DNA from: Streptomyces sp. TLI_171
Lineage (GTDB): Bacteria > Actinomycetota > Actinomycetes > Streptomycetales > Streptomycetaceae
Assembly: GCF_003610255.1 (NCBI RefSeq)
Contig: NZ_RAPS01000001.1
Span: forward strand, 2,170,001-2,234,000
Direction: 5' to 3'
Length of the DNA: 64,000 bases
The notes under the pieces were generated by a model. That model did no database searches. It was not told where the DNA came from and saw only the letters and a list, made by a program, of their open reading frames with translations. This document shows positions 16,999 through 24,111 of the stretch, one piece after another (position 1 is the stretch's first letter; each line of letters starts with the position of its first letter). Position numbers and translations under genes: made by a program.

Positions 16999-18060
16999 TC
17001 AGACCCGCACCACCGAGCTGACCGGCATCGCGCTGACGCTCTCGTAGCGGACCCGGGCGCCGGGGTAGGGGGCGTGCACGACGACGCCCCCGCCGGCGTA
17101 CATGCCGACGTGGTGCATGTCCTTGTAGAAGATCACCAGGTCTCCGGGCCGGGCTTCGGCGAGGCTCACCCGCCGGCCGGCCGTGGCCTGTTCCTGCGAG
17201 GTCCGCGGCAGGGTCACTCCGGCCTGCCGCCACGACCAGTACATCAGACCCGAGCAGTCGAACGTGCGGGGGCCGGTCGAACCGTAGACGTACGGGGAGC
17301 CGATCTTGGAGATGGCGGCGGCCAGCGCGGCGGCCGCACGGTCGGAGGAGGGCGGCTGGTTGCCGAGGTCGAGCCGGTCGGTGCCCCGGGTGGCGCGCTG
17401 CTGGGCGTCCCGGGCGTCGTCGGCGGCCATCCGGGCGCGCTCGGCGGGGGCGAGGCCGTTCAGCAGCCGCTGGGCCCTGCCGAGCCGCTCGCGGACCTCG
17501 TCCTTGGCCGCGGCCAAGTGCTGGCGGACCTCCTCCAGCTCGGCGAGCTTGGCGGTGGCCTCCTGGCGGCGCTGGTCGAGCCGGCGCTGCCGGTCGGAGA
17601 GCTCGCGCAGGGCGTCGTTCTGCCGGGCCGTGGCCTGGTCGAGCGAACGGGCGCCGGCCAGGTACCCGGCGGGGTCGTTGTCGAGCATCAGCCGCACGGA
17701 CGGGTCGAGGCCCTGGGCGCGGTACTGGGCGGCGGCGACCGCGGCCAGGTCGCCCCGCATCCGGTTGAGCTCGTCCTGCCCGGCGGCGACCTGGTTCTGC
17801 AGCGAGCCGGCCTCGCCCTGCAGGCGCTTCTGCTGCTCCTGCGCGGCGTTGTACTTCTCGGAGGCCTGTTCGGCCTCCTCGTAGAGCTGGTCGACCTGGG
17901 CCTTGACCTCGCCGCGGGTCGACGGGTCGGCCGGGGCGAGCGGCGCGGCGGCGGCCGCGCCCACGGTGAGGCCGAGCGCGCCGGTCGCGGCAGCGGTCAG
18001 CGCCAGGGCGCAGGCGAGGCGCTGGACGCCGGGCAGTGGGGGGCGACGGTGGACGGACAC
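16999..18060 (-). CDS. NlpC/P60 (C40) cell-wall endopeptidase, paralogue 1
   Basis: 353 residues: signal peptide (to about residue 39, ending AAAAAPLAP), a long coiled coil (about 50-215, with LYEEAEQASEKYNAAQEQQ) and a C-terminal NlpC/P60 domain. The catalytic Cys269 is in FDCSGLMYW, His in MHHVGMYA and the third polar residue in VVHAPYPG. The family cuts D-Glu-diamino-acid bonds in peptidoglycan stems. The gene appears leaderless: TTGGAC-N18-TAACCT (18097-18068) ends 7 nt before the GTG. It is one of three paralogues in a row on this strand and is followed by a putative metallopeptidase. Confidence 0.93.
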   Translation of the reverse strand: MSVHRRPPLPGVQRLACALALTAAATGALGLTVGAAAAAPLAPADPSTRGEVKAQVDQLYEEAEQASEKYNAAQEQQKRLQGEAGSLQNQVAAGQDELNRMRGDLAAVAAAQYRAQGLDPSVRLMLDNDPAGYLAGARSLDQATARQNDALRELSDRQRRLDQRRQEATAKLAELEEVRQHLAAAKDEVRERLGRAQRLLNGLAPAERARMAADDARDAQQRATRGTDRLDLGNQPPSSDRAAAALAAAISKIGSPYVYGSTGPRTFDCSGLMYWSWRQAGVTLPRTSQEQATAGRRVSLAEARPGDLVIFYKDMHHVGMYAGGGVVVHAPYPGARVRYESVSAMPVSSVVRV

Positions 18061-18097
18061 GCGGCAGAGGTTAGCGAGTCAGGTCGATCCAGTCCAA
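18061..18097 (-). promoter_or_regulatory. Sigma-70-type promoter giving a leaderless NlpC/P60 mRNA
   Basis: On the minus strand TTGGAC (18097-18092) and TAACCT (18073-18068) are separated by 18 nt, and only 7 nt separate the -10 box from GTG 18060. Transcription should therefore begin at or next to the start codon. No Shine-Dalgarno is present, which agrees. Confidence 0.6.
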
Positions 18098-18147
18098 ACC
18101 CTGACAGCTCCGAATATTTGACCGTGAATCGGACATCCGGACGAGCG

Positions 18148-18179
18148 CGGCCCGGCACCCCAGGCAGGGCGCCGGGCCG
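18148..18179 (-). terminator. Hairpin downstream of NlpC/P60 paralogue 2
   Basis: CGGCCCGGC and GCCGGGCCG form a 9-bp GC stem around a 14-nt loop, starting 18 nt after the stop of the gene at 18197. It would separate paralogue 2 from the promoter of paralogue 1. Confidence 0.55.
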
Positions 18180-18196
18180 GGGCCTCGGACGGACCG

Positions 18197-19258
18197 TCAG
18201 ATCCGGACGATCTTGTTGATCGGCATGGCCGTCGCCGACTCGTAGCGGACCTGCGCGCCGGTGTGCGGGGCGTGCACGATCTGTCCGTTGCCGACGTACA
18301 TGCCCACGTGGTGCTGGTCGCCGTAGTAGATGATCAGGTCACCGGGCCGGGCGTTGGCGATGTTGGTGCCGACGCTGGTGCCGGCGCCCGCCTGGGCCTG
18401 CGAGGTGCGCGGGATGGACACGCCGGCCTGCGCGTAGGCCCACTGCATCAGCCCGGAGCAGTCGAAGGTGCTCGGGCCGGCCGCGCCGTACGAGTACCAG
18501 CTGCCCAGCTTGGACAGGGCCGCGCCGACCGCGTTGCCGGAGAAGCTGCTGGCCGCCGGGGCGTTCAGCTCGGGGCGCACGGTGTCGCGGGAGGCCCGCT
18601 CGGCCTGGGCCCGGGAGTCGGCGGCGGCCTTCGCCTCGGCGGCGGCCAGGTCGTCGCGCTCCTTCTGGGTCAGCGTGTTGAGCAGGTCGCGGGCCTGTGC
18701 CAGCTTCGCCTGGATGTCCTCCTTGTCGGCCTTCAGGGCCTTGGTGGTGGTGTCCAGTTCGGCGAGCTTGGTCTCGGCCTCCTTGCGCTGCCCGTCGAGC
18801 TTGGCCTGCTCGGCCTTGAAGGACTTGAGCAGGTCGGCCTGGGTGGAGGCGACGGCGTTGAGCGTTCCGGCCTGCCCGAGGAAGGCGTCGGGGCTGCTGG
18901 AGAGCATCAGCTGCACGGTCTGCGAGACGTTGCCGGTGCGGTACTGCTCGGCGGCGATGCCGGCCAGGCTCTGCTGGACGGTGGTGACCTGGTCCTGCTG
19001 CCGGGCCACCTGGTCCTGCAACTGCCCGACCTGCTTCTGCAGTTGCTGCTGCTTCTCGACCGCGGCGTTGTAGCTCTCGGTCTTCGTCTCGGCCTGCTCG
19101 TTGAGCTGGTCGACCTGCTGCTTGACCTGATCCTTGGTGGGCGTCGGGTCGGCGTGCGCCCCGCCCTGGGCGGAGAGCGCCACGGCGGTGGCGGCAGCGG
19201 CAGTGAGAATCGAGACCCGCGTACGGCTGGCGGGCTTGGGACGGCGATGGGACGCCAC
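18197..19258 (-). CDS. NlpC/P60 (C40) cell-wall endopeptidase, paralogue 2 (riboswitch-controlled)
   Basis: 353 residues with the same plan as its neighbours: a signal peptide after ASHRRPKPASRTRVS, a Gln/Lys/Glu-rich coiled coil, and a C-terminal NlpC/P60 domain with catalytic Cys267 in FDCSGLMQW and His in QHHVGMYVG. It should be a secreted peptidoglycan endopeptidase. I place the start at GTG 19258, 9 nt after AAGGAG; an in-frame GTG at 19282 would fall inside the 3' end of the ydaO riboswitch. Expression should therefore respond to c-di-AMP, which in actinobacteria usually switches such hydrolases off at high ligand. Confidence 0.93.
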   Translation of the reverse strand: MASHRRPKPASRTRVSILTAAAATAVALSAQGGAHADPTPTKDQVKQQVDQLNEQAETKTESYNAAVEKQQQLQKQVGQLQDQVARQQDQVTTVQQSLAGIAAEQYRTGNVSQTVQLMLSSSPDAFLGQAGTLNAVASTQADLLKSFKAEQAKLDGQRKEAETKLAELDTTTKALKADKEDIQAKLAQARDLLNTLTQKERDDLAAAEAKAAADSRAQAERASRDTVRPELNAPAASSFSGNAVGAALSKLGSWYSYGAAGPSTFDCSGLMQWAYAQAGVSIPRTSQAQAGAGTSVGTNIANARPGDLIIYYGDQHHVGMYVGNGQIVHAPHTGAQVRYESATAMPINKIVRI

Positions 19259-19282
19259 GAAGGCGGACTCCTTCTTCCTCAC

Positions 19283-19414
19283 ACCGCCTACCGGGTGAGC
19301 TGACGGGTTCGGGCCGGAAGAGATGCCCTACGGAGCCTCACCGGCCGCTGGCGCGGCCGACCTGGCACCGATTCACCCCGGGGGAACGTGGTTCCCCGGC
19401 TCCGTTCGGCAGCA
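19283..19414 (-). promoter_or_regulatory. ydaO/yuaA-type c-di-AMP riboswitch
   Basis: Read on the minus strand the leader contains the conserved blocks GGAGCCGGGGAACC, CGGGGTGAATC, TAGGGC, CTTCCGGCCCGAACCCG and TCAGCTCACCCGGTAGGCG in the order expected for the ydaO family. The element ends about 15 nt before the AAGGAG of NlpC/P60 paralogue 2. It is an established family that binds c-di-AMP and controls cell-wall hydrolases and osmolyte transport. The other two NlpC/P60 paralogues have no such element. Confidence 0.9.
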
Positions 19415-19537
19415 CCCCCGCAGGGGTATCCCGTCGGCAGACCCGGTGTTGACGGTCTGCCCGCTGCGTCACGGACTCGGCGGCGACCTCCGCCGCCGCC
19501 CCCCTTGGGCGATCGACTCTGCGGTGGTCGAGGCAAG

Positions 19538-19567
19538 ACCCTAGTAACCGATCCGTGATCCGTTCAA
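19538..19567 (-). promoter_or_regulatory. Promoter of the riboswitch-led NlpC/P60 transcript
   Basis: TTGAAC (19567-19562) and TAGGGT (19543-19538) are spaced by 18 nt on the minus strand, in the AT-richest stretch of the region. The predicted start near 19531 leaves a leader of about 270 nt, enough for the riboswitch. The block ACTAGGGTCT is shared with the promoter of paralogue 3. Confidence 0.5.
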
Positions 19568-19680
19568 ATCCTTGTCAGAAAAAAATCTGATTCTGCATCA
19601 CATTTGATTCGAATTATGACCGACCGTGACCGTACAGTTGCACGGAGCGTAATAATTCTCACGATACGGTCGGGAAATGC
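19568..19680. other. AT-rich intergenic stretch without a gene
   Basis: Part of the 545-nt gap between two NlpC/P60 genes. It contains an A-run and GAATTATGACC-like sequence unusually AT-rich for this genome. It probably holds upstream promoter elements or activator sites for the riboswitch transcript. I see no ORF with coding character. Confidence 0.4.
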
Positions 19681-19732
19681 CACGCCCGGACGTGTCGCAG
19701 ATCACAGGGAGATCTCGACCCGTCCGGGCGTG
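19681..19732 (-). terminator. Long-loop inverted repeat downstream of NlpC/P60 paralogue 3
   Basis: CACGCCCGGACG (19681-19692) and CGTCCGGGCGTG (19721-19732) are a perfect 12-bp inverted repeat with a 28-nt loop, about 70 nt beyond the stop of the gene at 19804. It is the likely terminator of that gene. Confidence 0.6.
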
Positions 19733-19803
19733 TCACGAGGCGTCAGTTGTGCCGCTCCGGAGCGGAATGTCCGGTTCTTCGAACCGTCAGGACCGCACGG
19801 ACG

Positions 19804-20841
19804 TCAGACCCGGCGGATGGTGGAGATCGGCAGGGTGTCGACCTTCATCGTCTTCACCACGTCGCCGGTGCGCGGCGCGTGCAGCACCAGGCCGTTGCCG
19901 ATGTACATTCCCACGTGGTGCCGGTCGCTGTAGTAGATGACCAGGTCACCGGGCTGGGCGTTGTGCCAGTCGGTGCCCACGTTGACGCCGTAGCTGCCCT
20001 GCGACTGCGAGGTGCGCGGCAGCGAGACGCCGGCCTTCGCGTACGCCCACACCATCAGGCCGGAACAGTCGAAGGTGCTCGGGCCGGTCGCGCCCCACAC
20101 GTACGGGGAGCCCTGCTTGCTGAGCGCGGCGGCCACCGCGGTGGCCGCGTAGCCGCTGGCCGGGGGCAGCGTGGACGGGTCGACCCGGGAGGAGCTGCGC
20201 GAGGCGGCGCCGTCGGTGCCGCGCAGGATCGCGGCCCGGTCCGCGGCGGAGAGCTTGCTGAGCAGCTTCTGCGCTTCCTGCAGCTTGCTCTGCACGTCGT
20301 TCTTGGCGTCGTTGAGCGCCTGGGTCTGGCTGTCCAGCTCGTGCAGGACGGCCGCGGCCTCCTGCTTCTGCTGGTCCAGGCGGCGCTGCTGGTCCTTGAG
20401 CGACTTCAGCGTCTCGGCCTGGGTGCTGGCGGCCTGGTCGAAGGAGGCGGCCTGGGTCAGGTACTTGTCCGGGTCGGAGGAGAGCATCAGCTGCATCGAC
20501 GGGTCGACGCCGCCCTGCCGGTACTGGTCGCCCGCGACCGCCGCCAGCCCGGAGGCCAGGTCGGTCAACTGCTCCTGGCTGCGCGCGACCTGGTCCTGCA
20601 GCTGCTCGGCCTGCTTGCGCAGCTGGTCGGCCCGCTCCTTGGCGCCGTTGTACTTCTCGGCGGCCTGCTCCTGCTCCTCCAGCAGCTTGTCGACCTGCGC
20701 CTTGACCTCGTCCTTGCTCGGCTGGGCGGGCGCGGCGTGCGCACTCACCTGGGCCGACAGGGCGACCGCGGTCGCGGCGGCAGCGGTGAGCACGGAGATC
20801 CGTGCGCGGCTCGGCTGCTTGGGACGGCGGTGGGAGGCCAA
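19804..20841 (-). CDS. NlpC/P60 (C40) cell-wall endopeptidase, paralogue 3
   Basis: 345 residues: signal peptide (AAAATAVALSAQVSAHAAP), coiled coil from about residue 35 to 215, and an NlpC/P60 domain with catalytic Cys259 in FDCSGLMVW and His in RHHVGMYIG. TTG 20841 is chosen because AAGGAG sits 7 nt upstream and the next residues (ASHRRPKQ) match the start of paralogue 2; a GTG at 20871 is in frame. A promoter at 20940-20911 gives an ordinary leader of about 60 nt with no riboswitch. It probably cleaves peptidoglycan stem peptides during growth or sporulation. Confidence 0.93.
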   Translation of the reverse strand: MASHRRPKQPSRARISVLTAAAATAVALSAQVSAHAAPAQPSKDEVKAQVDKLLEEQEQAAEKYNGAKERADQLRKQAEQLQDQVARSQEQLTDLASGLAAVAGDQYRQGGVDPSMQLMLSSDPDKYLTQAASFDQAASTQAETLKSLKDQQRRLDQQKQEAAAVLHELDSQTQALNDAKNDVQSKLQEAQKLLSKLSAADRAAILRGTDGAASRSSSRVDPSTLPPASGYAATAVAAALSKQGSPYVWGATGPSTFDCSGLMVWAYAKAGVSLPRTSQSQGSYGVNVGTDWHNAQPGDLVIYYSDRHHVGMYIGNGLVLHAPRTGDVVKTMKVDTLPISTIRRV

Positions 20842-20910
20842 AGGGGTGCTCCTTCTTCCTGCTGGACTCACCCCAACGAGTGATGGTCCGGAATATAGGT
20901 TTGACGCCAG

Positions 20911-20940
20911 ACCCTAGTGAAGTCCCCGCCTCCGCGTCCA
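20911..20940 (-). promoter_or_regulatory. Promoter of NlpC/P60 paralogue 3
   Basis: TGGACG (20940-20935) and TAGGGT (20916-20911) are 18 nt apart on the minus strand. The -10 region shares ACTAGGGTCT with the promoter of paralogue 2, while the flanks differ. This points to a common promoter class for the two hydrolases. Confidence 0.5.
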
Positions 20941-21035
20941 CTCCCGGGGGCTCCCGGACCCTTCTCCCCGCCCCCTTTCACGACACCGACACACTCCGGC
21001 CACCCGGCGTCGGGCTGACCGGCCGTCAGCCCAGC

Positions 21036-22427
21036 TCAGCTGCGCGCCAGCCGGTTCAGCAGCAGCACCGAGGCGACCGGGCGGGCGCCCGCCTTGCGCA
21101 CCCCGTCCGCGACCTCCTTGTCGGTGGAGACCACCACCACCGGCCGGCCCTGCGGCTCGGCCCGGACCAGCCGGCGGATCAGCTCGTCCGCGGTCTCCCC
21201 GGTCCGGCTGAACCGCACCCGCACCCCGCGCGGCGGCGCCATGATCACCGGCACGTCCAGGTCCTGGCCGTCGAACACGCAGGTCACCTCGGCCTGGGTG
21301 CGCTGGGCCAGCATCGCCAGGCCGCCCAGCAGCCGCATCCGCTGCTGTTCCAGCGGCAGTTGGGGGTAGCCGGTCTTGGTCACGTTGTAGCCGTCCACCA
21401 GCAGGTGCACCTGCGGGATCGCCAGCAGCTGGTCCAGCAGCGCCGGATCGTCCTCGGCCAGGCCGCGCCGGGCCACGTCGTGCGGCGAGGCCGAGCCGGG
21501 CTCGACCGCCTCCACCAGGTCGGCCGGGCGCAGCGCGGTCACCGGCAGCGCCAGCTCCCGCTGCAGGCCCTGCGCGGACTGCAGGACGGAGTCCAGCAGC
21601 AGGCGCAGCCGCATGTCCTCGACGCTGCGGCCCTCCCGGGCGGTGCGCCGGCCGTTCTCCACCGCGGCCTCCAGCTCGGCGATCCGGTGCCGCAGCCGCC
21701 GGGCCTCGCTCTCGGCCGCGCTGCGCTCGGTCGCGGCGGCGGCCCGCGCGGCCTCCAACTCCCCGGCCAGCCGGCGGGTCTCGGCCTGCGCCCGGCGGGT
21801 GTCGGCCTCCAGCGAGCGGACCTTCTTGCGCAGCGACTCGGTCTCCTTGCGCACCCCGTCGGCCTCGGCCCGGTGCCGCTCCGACTCGGCGCGCGCGGCG
21901 GCCCGCACCTCCGCCAGCTCCTCCTGCAGCTTCTCGGCCTGCCGGACGGCCTCGGCGGCGGCGCCCTCGGCGTCCACCCGCTCGGCCTGCTCGCCCGCCT
22001 CCTCGACCAGCCGCGCCCAGCCGGACGGGCGCACCAGGTAGGCGGCCGCCGCGACGTCCATCGGATCGGCGGCGGCCGGCACGGCGCCCGCCTCCAGGGC
22101 GCGCACCAGGTCGGGCTGGCCGAGCCGCAGTCGTTCGGCTATCCGCACCCGGAACGCCGGGTCGGACTCCAGCGCGGCGGCCAGCGCGGTCGCCGCGTAC
22201 TTGGCCCGCCGCGCCGGGGTGAACTTGGCGTACGGGCGCAGCGCGGCCGGCAGTTCGGCGGCCGGGATGCCGCCCAGCGCGTCGGAGGCGATGCCGACCA
22301 CCCGGCGGCGCACCCCCTCGGGCAGGGTGCGGGCGGGCGTCTCGCCCCCGGTGTCTTCCGCGTTCGGAGTCTCCGGGGCGGGCGCGGTCCCGTCCGTGCC
22401 CGTGGGCGCGTTCGCTGCCTCCGCCAC
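21036..22427 (-). CDS. NYN-domain protein with central coiled coil (putative RNase)
   Basis: 463 residues. The N-terminal third is Ala-rich and helical, the middle (about 150-260) is a strong coiled coil (EKLQEELAEVRAAARAESE), and the C-terminal 170 residues are a NYN/YacP-like PIN-fold domain with LLVDGYNVTKTGYP, CVFDGQDLDV and VVVVSTDKEVADGV. The conserved Asp residues suit metal-dependent RNA cleavage. This architecture is common in streptomycetes, but its RNA target is not known to me. The start is GTG 22427 with GAGGA just upstream. It is separated by 194 nt from the NlpC/P60 paralogue that follows. Confidence 0.88.
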   Translation of the reverse strand: MAEAANAPTGTDGTAPAPETPNAEDTGGETPARTLPEGVRRRVVGIASDALGGIPAAELPAALRPYAKFTPARRAKYAATALAAALESDPAFRVRIAERLRLGQPDLVRALEAGAVPAAADPMDVAAAAYLVRPSGWARLVEEAGEQAERVDAEGAAAEAVRQAEKLQEELAEVRAAARAESERHRAEADGVRKETESLRKKVRSLEADTRRAQAETRRLAGELEAARAAAATERSAAESEARRLRHRIAELEAAVENGRRTAREGRSVEDMRLRLLLDSVLQSAQGLQRELALPVTALRPADLVEAVEPGSASPHDVARRGLAEDDPALLDQLLAIPQVHLLVDGYNVTKTGYPQLPLEQQRMRLLGGLAMLAQRTQAEVTCVFDGQDLDVPVIMAPPRGVRVRFSRTGETADELIRRLVRAEPQGRPVVVVSTDKEVADGVRKAGARPVASVLLLNRLARS

Positions 22428-22607
22428 TGTCCTCGGCTCCGATCCTGGTCCGGGCGGGGCCCTCCCGGCGGGTGCCGGGCGGGGGTCGTCTCCGCCGCTG
22501 CTCTCGATTGTCCCGTCTACCGTGCCGCACCGACACCACCCCGCCGACGAGTCCGCCCCGCGCCCCCGGTCCGGGGCGGACGGGGGCGCGGGGCGGTGGG
22601 GTTCGGG

Positions 22608-22874
22608 TCAGCCCTGCTCGGCGCCGCCGTCCGCGGGGTCCTCGGCGCCCGGACGCGCCACCGACTCGACCTGGTCCACGGCGTTGCACCAGCGGCAGCG
22701 CACCGACTCGATGGTCTCGGCGAGCACCTGGGTCTCCTCCACCTTGGACTCGCCGGACAGGTCGAAGTGCAGGAAGTCGATCACCCGGGACGAACGGGTG
22801 ACGTCGAAGCGGGTGAGGTTGCCGCACAGGGTGCAGCGCCAGCGGGTCTCGGCGGTCGGCGCGGCAATGGTCAT
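22608..22874 (-). CDS. Small Zn-ribbon protein of unknown function
   Basis: 88 residues with two CxxC knuckles, CTLC (about residues 15-18) and CRWC (about 58-61), around a short strand-rich core (RVIDFLHFDLSGESKVEET), plus an acidic tail. That is a single zinc ribbon. ATG 22874 has GAGAGGGA 6 nt upstream. The family is widespread in streptomycetes and usually annotated hypothetical; nucleic-acid or protein binding is the usual role of such ribbons. It lies upstream of the NYN gene in the same direction with a 180-nt gap. Confidence 0.85.
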   Translation of the reverse strand: MTIAAPTAETRWRCTLCGNLTRFDVTRSSRVIDFLHFDLSGESKVEETQVLAETIESVRCRWCNAVDQVESVARPGAEDPADGGAEQG

Positions 22875-23022
22875 CAGTGGTCCCTCTCGGCTGGTCCCGG
22901 TTCCGGGTCTCCAGCCTATTGCCTGGCGTGACACCGCCGGGTCACCGGTCCACAGCCCGGACGCTCACCCGCCCGGAGCAGCGCCCGGTGTCGCCGGCGC
23001 GCCCCCGAGGAATGCTGACTCA

Positions 23023-23826
23023 ATGGTGCTCTCCGCCCCCGCCCGGGCCGGTTCGCCGGCGGCCGAGCGGGCCGCCCGCGCCCCGGTCGTCAGCTATCTC
23101 CTGATCGCGCTGTCCGCCCTGGTCCTGCTGGCCGGCCCGTCCGGCCTGAACCCGCTGTACGGCAGCGGCGACGCCCGGGTCTGCGCCGAGCAGCGCTACC
23201 AGCACCGCTGGGGCGCGGTGCCCGCGGAGTTGCTGAGCGGCCGCCCCCTGACGGCCGCTCAGCTGTCCTCGCTGCCCCCGGCGGCGCCCGGCTGCGTGCT
23301 GCCGCCCACCCCCGGCAAGGTCCCCGAGCTGTCGGTGCTGACCTCGCTGTTCGTCCACGCCGGCTGGCTGCACCTGGTCGGCAACCTGCTGTTCCTGTTC
23401 GTCTTCGGCCCGGCGGTGGAGGCCCGGCTGGGCCGGGTCCGCTTCCTGGTGGGCTACCTGGCGATCGGCTACCTGGCCACCTACGGCTACGCGGTCGCCG
23501 AGGCGCACACCGCCGACGGGACGCGCGCCCTGGTCGGCGCGTCCGGCGCGATCGCCGGGGTGCTGGGCGCCTACCTGCGGCTGTACCCGAAGGCCCGGGT
23601 GACCACGCTGGTGCCGGTGCTGCTGTTCCTGCCGCTGCGCTTCCCGGCCTGGCTGGTGCTCGGCCTGTGGTTCGCCCTGCAGTGGTGGTCCGTCAGTTCC
23701 GGCGGCACCGGGGTGGCGTACCTGGTGCACGTGATCGGCTTCGTGACCGGCTGGCTGTTCGCCTGGGCCGCCCGCCCGGCGGGCGATACCCTGGGCGGAC
23801 CTTCTCGAACAGGAGTTGTCCAGTGA
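23023..23826 (+). CDS. Rhomboid-family intramembrane serine protease
   Basis: 267 residues with about six membrane helices. Helix 2 holds HAGWLHLVGNLLFLF, the nucleophile Ser174 is in GASGAIAGVLGAYL and the catalytic His236 is in YLVHVIGFVTGWL, the expected Ser-His dyad. A periplasmic loop after helix 1 carries two Cys residues that could form a disulfide. ATG 23023 has CGAGGA 11 nt upstream. The stop overlaps the next start as GTGA, so the downstream Lrp-type domain protein is translationally coupled. Its membrane substrate is unknown. Confidence 0.92.
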   Translation: MVLSAPARAGSPAAERAARAPVVSYLLIALSALVLLAGPSGLNPLYGSGDARVCAEQRYQHRWGAVPAELLSGRPLTAAQLSSLPPAAPGCVLPPTPGKVPELSVLTSLFVHAGWLHLVGNLLFLFVFGPAVEARLGRVRFLVGYLAIGYLATYGYAVAEAHTADGTRALVGASGAIAGVLGAYLRLYPKARVTTLVPVLLFLPLRFPAWLVLGLWFALQWWSVSSGGTGVAYLVHVIGFVTGWLFAWAARPAGDTLGGPSRTGVVQ

Positions 23827-24104
23827 TCACCGCGATCGTCCTCATCAACACCGACGTGAACCGGATTCCCGAGATCGCCGAGGCGATCGCCGCGATCGAG
23901 GGCGTCAGCGAGGTCTACTCCGTCACCGGAACCTACGACCTGGTCGCGATGGTCCGGGTGCGCAACCACGAGGACCTGGCCGAGGTGATCCCCGGCCGCC
24001 TCAACAAGGTTCCGGGCGTGTCCAACACCGAGACCCACATCGCCTTCCGCACCTACTCGCAGCACGACCTGGAAGCCGCGTTCGCGCTCGGCCTGGACGA
24101 GTAG
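23823..24104 (+). CDS. Stand-alone Lrp/AsnC ligand-binding (RAM) domain protein
   Basis: 93 residues equal to one AsnC effector-binding domain, with no DNA-binding helix-turn-helix. It shows VLINTDVNRIPEIAEA, SVTGTYDLVAMVRV and NTETHIAFRTYS. Such proteins form dimeric barrels that bind amino acids and can modulate full-length Lrp proteins. GTG 23823 overlaps the rhomboid stop by 4 nt. It ends 7 nt from the convergent stop of the SAM-riboswitch-controlled aminotransferase. A full Lrp regulator is encoded at 47803-48264 and could be a partner, which is speculation. Confidence 0.88.
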   Translation: MITAIVLINTDVNRIPEIAEAIAAIEGVSEVYSVTGTYDLVAMVRVRNHEDLAEVIPGRLNKVPGVSNTETHIAFRTYSQHDLEAAFALGLDE

Positions 24105-24111
24105 TCCCGCC

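Noticed and set aside
20842..21035. Second ydaO riboswitch before NlpC/P60 paralogue 3
   Set aside because: The conserved blocks are absent and the predicted leader is only about 60 nt.
20802..22931. 709-residue plus-strand frame opposite the NYN gene
   Set aside because: His/Gln/Arg/Gly-rich shadow; the NYN protein on the other strand has clear domains.
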